A stretch of DNA of 64,000 nucleotides from Tricholoma matsutake (taxonomy: Eukaryota > Basidiomycota > Agaricomycetes > Agaricales > Tricholomataceae), in the NCBI GenBank assembly GCA_026075535.2, contig AP026540.1, forward strand, positions 3,162,001-3,226,000, read 5' to 3'. The notes below the pieces were generated by a model. That model did not search any database. It was not told where the DNA came from and worked only from the letters and a program-made list of their open reading frames with translations. The translations under genes were made by a program, and so were the position numbers. The number at the start of each line of letters is the position of its first letter. The first letter of the stretch is position 1. Positions 31,512 to 42,638 of this stretch are shown in pieces.

Positions 31512-32341
31512 TAGTGTTTGCAAGTCCAGTTCATTGAACTGCAAAAAGACCAGAAACTGAACTAGACTGAACCAAAAAAGACCAGACCTTCAGTTGCAGT
31601 TCATCCATCTCTGGATGGAAAAACCGCACTGAACTGGACCGATAAAAACAAGTTCTAATGGGTTGAAACTGCCACAGGATGCACCACATAAATATGCATC
31701 TTCTGATCAAAAATTTAGGAGAAATGGTCCAGAATTGCATGTGCTATGGCCAAAACAATATCCTAATGCCAAACCTAACTTGTATGACATCTCACACTCA
31801 GTAAAAAAGATTGGTCACATAAATGTATTGTTTTGGTCATACTAAGTCGGGTCTAGTCAGGTTGTACGAACATAAGACTAAAAGTCCATGTTTTTGGACT
31901 AACACCTGACCAAGCCAGTCAATACTTAGTCAGGTTCAGTCAAAAGAAGCATCAGGTCAAAGTAAAGTTCTGATTGGTTTAGTCAGGTCAAAGTCAAGTG
32001 TTAGTATGGTGAAAGTCATGCAATAGTTTGGTTATTGTTGTATTGAGTAATCCTTAATAGTCCTGCATTGGTCAGGCAGAATTCATGTAAATGTCATTGA
32101 GTATTCATATCGGTGTTGTGAAAACGTGGTAGCACAGGAGAAAGTAATAAATTAACATAAGTCAGGGCAACAAGTAGAACGACATATTAGGGTACAGCAG
32201 CATGTTGGGGGGTCACTCAGCGGCATGGTTGGGTGTCGATGCCATTGTTGGCTGATGGGCTCACAGGCGTGGTGGTCGTCCCCTCCCTCTTGTTCCCTCG
32301 CCATGTCACCACCCCCCATCATCTGCACCCATGAACCACTG

Positions 32342-32460
32342 TACAAGTAGCTGCTTGTAGGCATGGTGGTGAGCGCTGTGTCATTTGGCAGTGCTGTGGG
32401 CCCCTTGTCCTCGTATGAGGTTGCTAACACCCACAAACCACCCCATGAGCAGTGGCTCAC
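32342..32460. repeat. two hairpin motifs inside element F
   Basis: TACAAGT-AGCT-GCTTGTA at 32342-32359 and CATGAGC-AGTG-GCTCACA at 32444-32461. Same motif as in E and H with different stem bases. Confidence 0.75.
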
Positions 32461-32768
32461 AGGCATGGGGGCGGGTGCTGGGTTGTCCCATCATTGTCAT
32501 GGGGCTAGGGTGCTTGTTTCTATTGTTGTTGTCTGCTTTGGGGGGTCTGTGTGGGTTAGTGTGATGTAGCACATTTACGGGGGTAGTAGGGTACTCACCT
32601 GGCAGGTATTCCTCTCCACAGGTCTCCCAGCACCCCTCTTCCACCTCTTATCCTCCTTTTCCACCTCCTGTCGATAACCAAAAGCCTCACATCCCGTTTT
32701 AACAGGGAGGAAGGGGTTTGTGTGGTCATAGTTAGGGTCGACAACTATCATTACCAGTAGTTTAGAAC

Positions 32769-32824
32769 CTAAAAAGAAAAGAGATCAGTTAGTTGATCAG
32801 AACAAGAAAGAAGAAAAAACTTAC
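32769..32824 (-). other. intron-like module 1 in F
   Basis: GTAAGTTTTTTC...CAACTAACTGAT...TTTTTAG followed by GTTCTAAAC on the minus strand, 56 nt. Confidence 0.6.
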
Positions 32825-32895
32825 CACAGGCATAAATGACGATTATGTCGGTTGTTTGGGCCATGTCATGTCCATCGTTACCAGTAGTTGAGAAC

Positions 32896-32961
32896 CTGAA
32901 AAAAAAAAAAAAAAAGAGATTAGTAAGTTGATCAGGAGAAGAATAAAAGAAAAAAACTTAC
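32896..32961 (-). other. intron-like module 2 in F, palindrome at its donor
   Basis: GTAAG...CAACTTACTAAT...poly-T...CAG followed by GTTCTCAAC, 66 nt. Five nt upstream of the donor is a palindrome at 32967-32991 (arms GGCCCAA and TTGGGCC). Confidence 0.6.
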
Positions 32962-33694
32962 TGCAGGCCCAAACAATGATTGCATTGGGCCACGTTGTGT
33001 AGGGAATACTCTTCACATCCCATTTGGACTAGTGGTGAGTTATAAAATAGAGAAGAAGCCAAATTTACATACTCCCAGTAGTTGGGTGTGCTGCTGGTGG
33101 TAAGAGGAAAGTGGTTGAAGTCAAACAACTTAACCAACTTATGGCATTGGTGGCGGAGTTTGAATGACCTTGAGTCGCGAATGTGAAGATAAACCACATG
33201 CAAATTCCACACCACACGGCCCTGGCCTGAGGCTGTGTGGCTTTGAATTTCAAACATTCATCAATGCATCTGAGCGCGAGCGGTCGAGCATAGTCTACTC
33301 GAGTCAGGCTACTTGACAAATAAACAATGTTGTCCAGACTTCACACGACTGTCACATTACCAAACCTGATGTATCTTTTTTACTGAGTCTCACAGTTGTG
33401 TTTTTTGTTTAGAGCATTGTTGTCATGATGAGACCTTTACATTTGACTAATATACACACTCTATTATGGTTTACAACTGGTCTCCTGAGCAAAAAGATCA
33501 GTTTTAGTCAGTTGAAACCAGTTTGAACAGGGTTACAACTGAACTGCAGTTTGAACTGGTTTGAACTGTTTTGGACCAGTTTTTTGTGGTTCAGTCCGGT
33601 TTTTCAGGGTCCTGCCTTATTAGGCAACCAGTTGCAGTTGCAGTTTGTCCCAATTTGGCAAAAAAACTGGACTGGACTGGACTTTCGAACACTA

Positions 33695-33702
33695 TCAATG
33701 CT
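33695..33702. repeat. target-site duplication of element F (right)
   Basis: TCAATGCT, identical to 31504-31511. Confidence 0.92.
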
Positions 33703-34239
33703 TGTGGGGGTGTCCAGCTAATAGGGCACCTGGGTACTAGTCTGCTTGCCTAAGTCATCCCTAGGCCCTATGTTCTTAGATGAGGGTTCGACACGACAAC
33801 AACAATGTGACTCAAGCTGAGGATGCACTGGTGTGTTGGATAATATCATCATGACCAGAATTTGCCAGAAATTGATCACAGAGATGCATTGGCACCATTC
33901 ACTCTTAGAATCTCTCACTTCCTGGCTGCAGAAGCAACATCAAGTAAGTTTTGTTCCCTATCTGATACATACAAATGTTAGTATGGTGATAAAGGACAGA
34001 AATGATAATGTTAGTATTTCAACTGTGTATATCAAGTGTATATCTGTTTATTAAACAGTATATATGGTTTAGATAACTGTTTATGTATACTTGGCCTTTG
34101 AAGAGTATACATAAACTAAACGGTTGGAGCCTTAACGTCGTCGGTGGTAAATACTAGGCGGGTCCTTGCCCTCAGCCTGCGGAATTGGTTCCAAAACGTG
34201 GGTTGATTCACAGCTGTGATGCATCCGGAGAGCTCAGCA
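33703..34239. other. intergenic, no gene seen
   Basis: Contains an inverted copy of the TTAAGGCTCCAAC repeat at about 34010-34136. No convincing frame. Confidence 0.5.
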
Positions 34240-35028
34240 TTATGTCAGAACGATATGGACTCGACCTTCCTTACCAGGATGTGAGCAATGGGAACAAGAG
34301 CATAGGGCAGCTCCTTCGCAGTAAGACATGCCTAACGCCTCTGAATGCATGCCATCTGGGTCCAATATGTGTACTAAATCCACCAGAAGATGTTGAAGGT
34401 GTCTAAATCTCAGGTCGCGTTTGGCTCCTTCAGGCCCCAAACCATCTGCAATTGGTTGAAACCATGCTCGAAACGATGGATCATCTTCCCACTTTTTGTG
34501 GAAGGCTACAAAACCCATGCAGTAGAGCTGATTGTTATCAGGAATCGCCATCATCTCTCCCAAAGCGCGCTGTTCGCCCCTCCACAGCATACATGGTAGA
34601 TTCCGGAAATGAAGATTATCATTGTCGAATGAGTTAGTGGCGAATGTGGATGCAATGTCATTAAGCATTTTCGTAACGGTTCTGTTGTTGCGATTGGTGT
34701 CGAAGCGCATAAATTGCGCTTCGCGACGAAGGATGTAGATCCATGCAAAGTACTGCCCGACCAGAAAGGAAGTATACTGTACAGCGTGGACTGGGTTATC
34801 ACCTTTTCCTCCACCTACAAACCCGCGTTCTGTGATGTTATACAGCCTTGACTGCAAGTCCTGCGCTGCTAGCAGCAAGGGATCACGATATTTGGATAAG
34901 ACTTTCTCAGATTCTGAGAGAAGTTTTCGATTGTCTGAGTAGAATGCGAACCAAGTGGCGGCACCCGCTGAGGCTAAGGTTCCAATGAGCGCGAGAGCCG
35001 CTATGATGATTGATGCGTTGGCAACCAT
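34240..35028 (-). CDS. conserved fungal membrane-anchored protein of unknown function
   Basis: A 262-residue single-exon frame from ATG 35028. Residues about 4-28 are a hydrophobic helix (SIIIAALALIGTLASAGAATW), either a signal anchor or an uncleaved membrane segment. The body contains SKYRDPLLLAAQDLQSRLYN, TSFLVGQYFAWIYILRREAQ, MLWRGEQRALGEMM, LYCMGFVAFHKKW and LRHLQHLLVDLVHILD-like text near the end. This pattern (anchor, KYRDPLLxAAxDLQSRL, LWRxxQxALG, LQHLLxDL) is one I know from many fungal genomes as an uncharacterised family. The reading frame continues about 25 residues past the usual conserved end into a Cys/His-rich tail. It is divergent from the kinase gene at 35683, with 655 bp between them that probably hold both promoters. 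Confidence 0.8.
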   Translation of the reverse strand: MVANASIIIAALALIGTLASAGAATWFAFYSDNRKLLSESEKVLSKYRDPLLLAAQDLQSRLYNITERGFVGGGKGDNPVHAVQYTSFLVGQYFAWIYILRREAQFMRFDTNRNNRTVTKMLNDIASTFATNSFDNDNLHFRNLPCMLWRGEQRALGEMMAIPDNNQLYCMGFVAFHKKWEDDPSFRAWFQPIADGLGPEGAKRDLRFRHLQHLLVDLVHILDPDGMHSEALGMSYCEGAALCSCSHCSHPGKEGRVHIVLT

Positions 35029-35682
35029 GTATTATGAGACTTGGGCAGTGCTAGTCCGAGAGCTGTTGGCCTAAGATCTAGAAGCAAAGGAAGAGGTCCG
35101 GAAAAGTTGATCGACAACCCGCTATCAGGATATTTACAGAAAATAGGCCAAAAGCGCCGGATATTTATACTTTCCTACCAGCGAGCGCTAGACAGCCAAT
35201 CAGATACATAGGTAATCCTGTCTTTGTCAGGATATCCGGGCTGGGAATTTATGTTTAATCACATCTGTGACGGACCCTGTACTTAGCTCGTGCAGCCGGC
35301 ACGTATGATACCGTATGGCAATCCGGAAGTGCACCGTTTATGAACATGTGACTCATAAATTTCATTGTTCAGCGCTCGTGGACTCGTGGAGGAGTCATTG
35401 TTTGAATTTAGTGTTGGCCCGGGCCTGCGTTGCGCACTGCTACTAAAGAACCATATCCTAAGCCTTTGCTGGTGCCCCGCTGCGGTGAAGAATCCTTCCT
35501 TTGCGTCGAAAAATTCTTTGGATCATACGCAACCTGCTGTCATATAGTACGCCTGCCAACGGACTGAAGCCAGTGGCATCTAGGCTATCTCGCTCTTAGT
35601 AGGTCAGTTCGCAGAAAATAAAGAGTAGGGCCATTTATCTTGTCAGTGTCACCAGACGTTTCGTGTCGTTAATCCTTCAGAT
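35029..35682. promoter_or_regulatory. divergent intergenic region between the membrane-anchored protein and kinase-ankyrin genes
   Basis: No gene seen. AT-rich stretches (GGATATTTATACTTTCC at about 35159) sit at plausible TATA distance for the minus-strand gene. Exact promoters are not determined. Confidence 0.4.
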
Positions 35683-38600
35683 ATGCCTCGCCCTCCCTCT
35701 AGCGACAGATTTGTTCGGACTCCTGACCTCAGAGCGCAGGCTGGAGCCTCAAGGTCAGAAGAGAGTACAGAGCCACCAAAAGTGGCCCCCCTCATTGGAA
35801 GACCCGATTATTTGTCCATAACGTGGTTAGCGAGCAGGGTTAACCTCTACGGAAAAGTTCCTCACCTCTCACCTTCTGGCACAATGGCCACCCTCCCCGT
35901 CGGTCAAGGTGCCACCTTTGCAGTCTACCGGACGCAAGACAACAATTATGTAATCAAAAGACCGCTCGTGCTATTCCAACAGAGCAAGGGCGAAGAAGCC
36001 GTTTTCAAACAGTTTTACTCACTCCATTTAGAGCTACGAGTCTTGACTGATTCGCGATTCCGGTCACATCCAAACATTGTCAAGCTTCTGACAGTCATCT
36101 GGGAGGAACATCCGGATGACATCGGACACTACTGGCCTTCTCTCATTCTGGAAAATGCGAAGCTTGGAAGCCTATCGGATTATTTTCGACGAGGTGAACG
36201 ACCATCACTGAACGAGCAACAAAATATCTGCTATGGCGTTGGATCCGGCCTAGAATTTCTGCACCAACATGGTGTAGTTCACGGTGATGTGAAATGCGAC
36301 AATATCCTGCTCTTCAGGAGTGACGGCGATAAAGGCATCATCCCAAAACTTGGCGATTTCGGGTATGCTGTACTTGATGGTGAGAATACACCACTGTTGG
36401 GGCTAGGTACGCATCCGTTCAAAGCTCCTGAGCTTTACAATGGAGAGATTTCTCGAAGCGATATCATTTATACGGACATATATTCATTCGGCCTCCTCAT
36501 ATGGCAAGTTTCTCAAGATGGCCACAATCCCTTCGAAGCTCCAAATGTTTGCCCTCACCATATTTTCTCTATCCAGGGTAAAGAGCATATACAGACGCTT
36601 AAAGAGACTGACCGCGTGTTGGACATCGCCATCTCGTCTCTTTCAGGACAAAGGTCAAGCTTCCGTCGTGCATTGGAGTTGACAATCAAGTCAGCGCCTC
36701 TGACAAGGAAGTTGAAGGATGCGCTACAGGCCCTGAGATCTGGTATGCTGGAGGATGGTGCAGGAACCACAGATTCTCCGAAGGAGCGAGCGATTGCTGG
36801 TGTGGGTCTCTTCATTCCCATTTCGCATGTTGAGTGAGAGAAATTGCTCATATGGTTTGTTACTTTAGGATGGCTTCAACCTGCGGGAGATGAGGCATTT
36901 AGGCCATTTAGGCATGTCTATCCAAAAACAGATTCTCCTCAGTCTAGAAAGACGGACCGACATTACCTTTGAGGGAGATAATGAGCAGCGGTCAGCGGCT
37001 GCAATGATAATTGCTGCCTCTTGCTTGGAAGAATTTGGCGGCAGAAAATCAAAGGAAGCACTTAAGTGGATCCTCCTCGCTGCTTCTCTTGGGAATCAGC
37101 TAGCAATGTCTCATGTCTATCGCATCTCAAAGGCGCTTGGCCTCTACGAAGATAAATCGCAAATACTGAATTACCTAATTGAAAGCGCACGAGCTGGCAG
37201 TGATCTTGCAATAGAGGACTTGTTGATCGTTTGTCCCGAGAAAGGCCGCGAGGTGCTGGGTGAACTTGAAGCCAATTTACGAATCCACTGTGGGTTGATG
37301 CACCTCCATTGGAAATGGTATCTCTTACCTTCCATTTAGACCTCCCCTTCCCCGACCTAAAAGCTCTCAAAGAATACATCCGTGATCATGGACCTTCCAT
37401 GCATGAACCGATTAGGAATTCACGTGGTGATAGTCTTATCCACCTTGCAGCTTGTTCTGGAGATGTTGCTGCCCTGCGCCTCATACTAGAGCAGTCTAAT
37501 GGGTCAGCAGAGCATGTCAATGCAATCAATTACCTGGGCCAAACTCCACTCCTTTCGTCTTTAGTTGCTGGGGAATTCGCCTCTGCTATGACATTGTTGA
37601 ACCATGGTGCAGATGCGTCGAAAGCAGATAACATGGGTGATACAACCTTTCATTGGCTGTATCTTTTCAATGGGCGTCAAATGGAAGAACTGGCTGATGC
37701 GCTGCTGAAGCAAAACTGTAATGTCAATGCCATAACACTCCGACAACAGTGGGACAGTGACTATCAGGTACTTCTGCTGGAAGGAACTCCTTTGCATCGG
37801 GCTATTGCAAGGAACAAAATCGAAGCCGTGAAAGTTCTCCTCAAATGTGGCGCCGACCCACTTCTTCCTGGACGAGGGCATGAATTAAGCACGCCTTTGT
37901 GGATAGCTTGCACATTCCATAATTTCGAGATACTCGAATTGCTTCTGAAGCATATTGGAGATGCTGCGAATGTGAAGAAAATAGTCAATGGTGGTGAAAG
38001 TGAATTGTGGCCCCTCCATATGCCCGTTTTTGACATCCAGTACTACTTCCTCAATGGTGCTACCTGGGGAAGAATGGTGCGACATGCCGAGAATTACAGG
38101 ATCTCGGTCAAGGGGACAATTCGAACACTACTGCAGAACGGTGCGCACCTGTTGGCACCGGCCATGGGGGGGAAAGGAAAACTGTCAGCTCTGGTTCAGG
38201 CTATAATGCATCGCTCCTTTGATATGGTCGAAACTGTTATCGATGAGTGCCCCGAAATGATACATGACCCTATGGGTCCAGCAAAGGAGTTCCCACTACA
38301 CTACGCAGTCCTACAAGACAGGGAGGACCTGGTCAATCTACTGTTATGTAAAGGTGCAGATCCACTGGTGAGGCGGTATGATGGTTTAAACGTGTTGGGA
38401 CACTATGCTAGCCATCGTCAGAGGCTCAGCATTCCGTCGATTCTCCTCCAGAAGGGTGTGAATATTGAGATCCCTCCCTCCGAGTCAGGTTATGCAGCAC
38501 CTTTCTTTGGTGCTGTGAAAAATCGTGCTTTCGATCTTGCGATTTGGATTCTCGAAAATACCCCTGAACAGAAACGCGGCCTAATGATTAATGCGCTATG

Positions 38601-39135
38601 CTTTCGGAGCACAAATTTCAATTGTCCAAAGCCTGGAGTCACAATCCTTGGGTATCTTATAATCGAGAACTCGATCCTCTCTCTGCGCGCGGTAAGATTT
38701 TTATTCAGTCTAGAAGATACCTACGGGAAGCTGGATTTTGAAGCCTTCCCAGGACAAGGAAAGAGCGCTCTTCATTATCTTGCCAGCCTTCCTCGTCATC
38801 TACGAGACAATGTGGCAAACCGCGCATTGGCTATGGAGGTACTCAAACATTTTTCTTCCAAGGAAGAAATCGACCTTGTCAACAGGCTAAACGGAAAGAC
38901 AGCATTGTGGGAGGCAGTGAGGTCATTGAATTATGATATGATTGACCTTTTGCTCGAAAAGGGAGCAAGTCCGTTTATCCAAGCTCACAATGGCCAGACA
39001 CCCCTGGCACTTTGCTCAGCACTGCTTGCTCATTCGGAGCAACACCACAAGGACCAGGATATTCTAGAAAAGCTCGAAGAGATAAAGAGCCTTTTTCAAT
39101 CCCATGGATATTCTCTACCCCAAGGCGCAGGCTAA
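35683..39135 (+). CDS. protein kinase-ankyrin repeat protein
   Basis: N-terminal kinase in 35683-36828: glycine loop VGQGATFAVYR (residues 73-83), Lys92 in YVIKRP, catalytic loop HGDVKCDNILL (200-210, HRD as HGD), DFG (225-227) and APE (248-250), so the residues for activity are present. A proposed 40-nt intron (36829-36868, GTTGAG...TTTAG) links in phase to a helical middle segment (36869-37270) with SEL1-like text (ALKWILLAASLGNQLAMSHV). The ankyrin half is 37276-39135: at least seven repeats, for example GDSLIHLAACSGDVAALRLI, GTPLHRAIARNKIEAVKVLL and GKTALWEAVRSLNYDMIDLL. The frame changes between 37271 and 37339; either a short unresolved intron or a frameshift joins the parts. Predicted length is about 1,130 residues. 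The architecture resembles fungal signalling or allorecognition proteins; its target is unknown. Confidence 0.82.
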
Positions 39136-39671
39136 TCAAAGGCATATTCATTTCCTAGTATCTTCCTTTCTTGGGACTGTCCTTGTATTGTGGTTAAGGA
39201 GATGTTAAAAATTGCTTCTTGAGCACACTTGATATACCATGCTACCCCGGACGGTCTATGTTCTCAGCAGCATGTCGATAGTACACTACGGTACAAAATA
39301 ACATAACAGCATGTACATTTCAACTACTATGGAACGGAAATGACACAGCCTGATGGAGGGCGTAAGGGTGTTGATTCTTGAAAGCGCGAAATCCGCACAC
39401 CTAAGCTAGGAGCGCAGCTTCGAGCCCCCAACTCGTTGATATACTCATTGATGAAGTGCCAACACATTGCTAGTATCTGAAAGACAAACATGAGGAATAC
39501 AGTGGCAAAGGGAAAGTGGACGGTGCTAAAACAGGAGCAAGGGAAGCAATCACAGCAGTTGAGGTACGAAAGAAAAAGAAAAAGAAAACAGACGGGACTT
39601 TGCGGTTTATATACTCTCCTATGTGAACATTGTGACACAGCTGAGGTCCCAATCGTCGCAGTGAAACTTGG
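39136..39671. other. intergenic between convergent genes
   Basis: 3' ends of the kinase-ankyrin and HeLo genes face each other here. A minus-strand frame at 39327-39638 (FQILAMCWHFINEYINELGA) is hydrophobic and could be a small membrane peptide, but I cannot support it. Confidence 0.5.
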
Positions 39672-41390
39672 TCAAGCATGACATGCGTTCAATTGCTTAA
39701 CAACCTTTTCAAAAAATGCCAGCTTTAGGCGCTTGTCCAGCGGATCATCTCCCTCAATTCCAAAGGAACCCCGGAGACAAGTTAAAACGGCAGCTTGATA
39801 ATGTACGCCCATCCGGAATTCCAGGTCAGAACATTGGGTGGCTATAAGCCACTCGACAAAAGCGGACGGTGTTACCTTGGAACCCTTCATTTTGTCGCGA
39901 TAACTTGAAAGCGGTCGCCATTTCGCGATCTCAAAGAGAAGGAGACCGATACTGAACAAATCAAAACGAAGCTGAAAGCTCTCTGATGGATCTCCTTGGC
40001 AATTGGGATGACGGTAGAGGTCAAAGATAGTGTTTGATTCTGGTTTGTCGGAGATCCCAGTTGTATTGTTAGGACGGGAATAGTCAAAACCTAATATATA
40101 CGGTGCGTCAATCGAGGCCTGCCCGTCTTGAGGGAAGAATATGATATTATGACTGCGAGTGCTCTTGTGCAGCCATCCTAGTTGGTGAAATTGGAGAAAT
40201 GCCTTTGTCAGCTGGCGAGCAAGCTCAAACCTAGAGCCTAAACTGGGTTGAAATTCTTCATGTTCCTGAGATGAAAGATAATCATGCAGACTATAAAATG
40301 GTTTCTGGGCTGAGGCCGTGAAGGGCACGATGAAGGCTAGACCATATCGAGCAGGTTGACGGTGCCGATGGTCTACATAACCAGCACAATCAAGGACTCG
40401 ATATACTCCGGGCTGTGACTGTAGAGCCTGGAAGAGAGCAGCTAGTCGTGCAGCTTGTTTCATGAGACGACGTCCCCGTGCTCCGGTGGCTTCCTGGCCA
40501 CTGAGGGTTTTCCACTCAATGATAACTTTGGAGTTTCCAAGCTCCGCATATGAATGAAGCACATCCAAATAGTGAATACTCTCGTAGTCTATGGGTAGCA
40601 GACAGGGGGATATTCCATCAGAAGGGGGAGGCGACGGTGCTATCTCTTCCATCTCAAGTTCGAGACGAAGCTGGGTCAATCGAATTGGCTGGGCAATCGA
40701 ATCATGACGACCGACGGTGGCAGTATGGAGTGCTCTGAGCATCTGCCCTCGTGGTTGCCAGTTCGTTCCGAGAATGGCGATCTTCATTGCCGTGAATTCT
40801 TCGTCATAAGCTGCTTTCTGGCTCTCTGTGAGGAGCTCATTCAGCTTGCCGATGTAGCCTGCGATGGTGTCGATAAAACGATTGGCCTTTGCTTGATCCC
40901 ACACCGCCCATTTGATTTTGTGATAGATCTTCGTTTCTTTATGGATCATAGAAGCGATGGAACGGTGCCGATCTAGCTCTGCTATCAGTCCGGCGTTCGG
41001 TAAGATATCCAGGCTCTGGACAAGCCCGCCTGGTATCGAACACGGTGACCCTCCGTCGTCATGATCTTCAACAAGGTTGATCCCGTACACTGACTTTAGC
41101 TTATCTGTGCTATCGATGCTTCTTGCTAAAGCCCCCAAGATATTGAGCAGCAAAGGCTCGACGGGCTTGAGGCTCTCGTGAAGCCGATCTCGACTGAGGC
41201 CCGAATTTCGACCCCAAAGCAAGAGGCGTGCGATCTCTATGTCTAGTTTTATTTGAAAGTCCAACAATGTAAACTGAGAGGAACGCGCATCCGAAATGAT
41301 CTGTAAACCGGTGATACAGCCATTGAACATTTGTACAGCCATCGAGGTTGCACCGAAGGCCAAGCCTGTGAGAGCGAATGGGCTGGCCAT
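39672..41390 (-). CDS. HeLo-domain pseudokinase
   Basis: A 572-residue single-exon frame from ATG 41390. The N-terminus (about 1-200) matches the prion-inhibition-and-propagation HeLo type: LAFGATSMAVQMFNGCITGL, FTLLDFQIKLDIEIARLLLW, FIDTIAGYIGKLNELLTESQ. Residues about 280-560 have a kinase fold outline: VIIEWK as beta-3, a helix LARQLTKAFLQFHQLGWLHK, and the catalytic loop as WLHKSTRSHNIIFF (HKS at 408-410, no catalytic Asp). The metal-binding DFG position reads GFDYSRP, so it should be catalytically dead. In known systems HeLo domains insert in membranes to kill the cell, and a pseudokinase partner resembles animal MLKL. A cell-death executioner role is inference by architecture. It is convergent with the kinase-ankyrin gene. 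Confidence 0.82.
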   Translation of the reverse strand: MASPFALTGLAFGATSMAVQMFNGCITGLQIISDARSSQFTLLDFQIKLDIEIARLLLWGRNSGLSRDRLHESLKPVEPLLLNILGALARSIDSTDKLKSVYGINLVEDHDDGGSPCSIPGGLVQSLDILPNAGLIAELDRHRSIASMIHKETKIYHKIKWAVWDQAKANRFIDTIAGYIGKLNELLTESQKAAYDEEFTAMKIAILGTNWQPRGQMLRALHTATVGRHDSIAQPIRLTQLRLELEMEEIAPSPPPSDGISPCLLPIDYESIHYLDVLHSYAELGNSKVIIEWKTLSGQEATGARGRRLMKQAARLAALFQALQSQPGVYRVLDCAGYVDHRHRQPARYGLAFIVPFTASAQKPFYSLHDYLSSQEHEEFQPSLGSRFELARQLTKAFLQFHQLGWLHKSTRSHNIIFFPQDGQASIDAPYILGFDYSRPNNTTGISDKPESNTIFDLYRHPNCQGDPSESFQLRFDLFSIGLLLFEIAKWRPLSSYRDKMKGSKVTPSAFVEWLIATQCSDLEFRMGVHYQAAVLTCLRGSFGIEGDDPLDKRLKLAFFEKVVKQLNACHA

Positions 41391-42222
41391 TGCAGCGTCT
41401 TGAAAAGTACATCAGTCTGTCTATCGTTGACTGCGAGATAGTCGCTACAGCTGACATGCAGGACTGTAGATTCAAACGCACCTGGGTTGATAATGGAGTG
41501 TTCTAAGATCCACTTGGCACACGAGGAACAGCTTGAACAGATCAGTCACTTGGATCGGACTTTGTTGTATCACTGGTCTTCTTCAACAAACTGTCCGCAG
41601 AGAAACAATTCGAAGGGGTCTCGCCAATCAAACCATGATATTTGAGCATCACCCCATCAGAAGACATACAAGAAAAGAAACTCAAGAAGAGGTGATGTGC
41701 AAGCCGCGTTTCCGGTGCTGTTTGTTGGAATCGGCTCGACGTGTATACAGTATATATTTGATTGGTTGCGGAGCGCTGATTGGCTATCGAATTATCTCAG
41801 ATCGCATAAAGCTCCGCCTATATATAAGCCACGACCCACTAACGACTTGGACCTACCCGACGACCTGATATGACCTTCATGAAAGGTTAGCTCGATCTGG
41901 AATCCATATCCCTACTGTCCACAATAACCTTCTCGTTATCCAGACCCGTTCTTTCAGGGCCGAATGATGCGAAGAGGGCTCCTCCCAAGGTTGTCGCGTG
42001 CGCGAAATTTATCTCGCTTTCTTGATACAAGTCAATTCGAAACGGAATATTATTCGACCTCAGCCTGTATGCTCCCAGAGTTTTTTCCGTTCACAAGAAT
42101 TTTTTCATCCCGAGGTCCTCCCCTCCTCGCCGATCCGAAATGCGCCCTTGGTGGCGCTCAGTAAGCCATGTAGCATGTATTCTCCACTCTGTTGGTATGA
42201 GCAGAGGACGCATATCCGAGTC
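41391..42222. other. intergenic, no gene seen
   Basis: 5' flank of the HeLo gene on the left. TATATATTTG near 41752 and TATATATAAG near 41820 look like TATA-type sequences. No coding frame convinces me. Confidence 0.5.
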
Positions 42223-42638
42223 CTACAATGATATACGAGCTGTTCTGACGATTAGCGAGTCGAAAAACGACACAGCTGACGTTCGAACAAGTCTTGGGTA
42301 TCCATGGATAAATGCCAGATCTGGATTTTGCGCAGCATATTCCTGTAATAATGAAGGAGATTATGAATAATATCTTGGTGAAATACCGAAGCGAGTAGTT
42401 GACCTCCATCATAAGATCGTTGTAAGTAAGGACTTGTGTTCTCGCCTTTATAAACGAGTAAGTCTTCTTGAGCCCAATGTCATCTTCATCAATCTCGGCC
42501 CCCTTCGCGGCTGCCAGCACCGAAAGAACCTTCGCATCTTCCCCTGCTTCCTTCGCTTTCTTCAGTGCAGGCAATAGGTCACCAATCAACTTCCACCGTG
42601 CATAATAATGCATCGCGAGCTTCTCGTCAACACCGATT
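42223..42638 (-). pseudogene. 3' fragment of a short-chain dehydrogenase/reductase gene
   Basis: Two exons. 42404-42638 (after acceptor TTTCAAACAG) encodes GVDEKLAMHYYARWKLIGDL, the Tyr-x3-x3-type helix of this enzyme class, then EDAKVLSVLAAAKGAEIDED and TQVLTYNDLMME. A 61-nt intron (42343-42403, GTCAAC...TTACAG) follows. Then comes 42223-42342 (EYAAQNPDLAFIHGYPRLVR, ending TAG). The part before GVDEKL, which would hold the NAD(P)-binding Rossmann motif, is not found between here and the next gene at 42895, so the gene is truncated at its 5' end or its 5' exons diverged beyond recognition. Likely a relic. Confidence 0.7.

Larger units (their letters stand above)
31512..33694. mobile_element. 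hAT-like non-autonomous element F (2183 bp)
   Basis: Ends TAGTGTTTGCAAGTCCAG and complement of TAGTGTTCGAAAGTCCAG, with a perfect 8-bp duplication. Subterminal zones are rich in GGTC/CAGTT words as in E. It has two hairpin motifs (32342, 32444) and two minus-strand intron-like modules. No transposase frame is seen. ORFs such as 32958-33257 (minus) have no recognisable motif. Confidence 0.88.

Noticed and set aside
33745..33800. Possible tRNA because of a GGGTTCGA-like word
   Set aside because: No cloverleaf could be drawn around it.
29469..34136. A piggyBac element with TTAA duplication
   Set aside because: TTAA occurs at both ends but inside the conserved repeat text, flanks do not match and no transposase is present.
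36829..36868. Treating the first kinase ORF as a separate complete gene ending at 36837
   Set aside because: The following frames lack their own start context and continue the known kinase-helical-ankyrin architecture, so one gene with an intron is more likely.
42158..42613. Single 151-codon ORF as an independent gene
   Set aside because: It runs through an intron with GT...AG borders; the two-exon reading restores dehydrogenase text.
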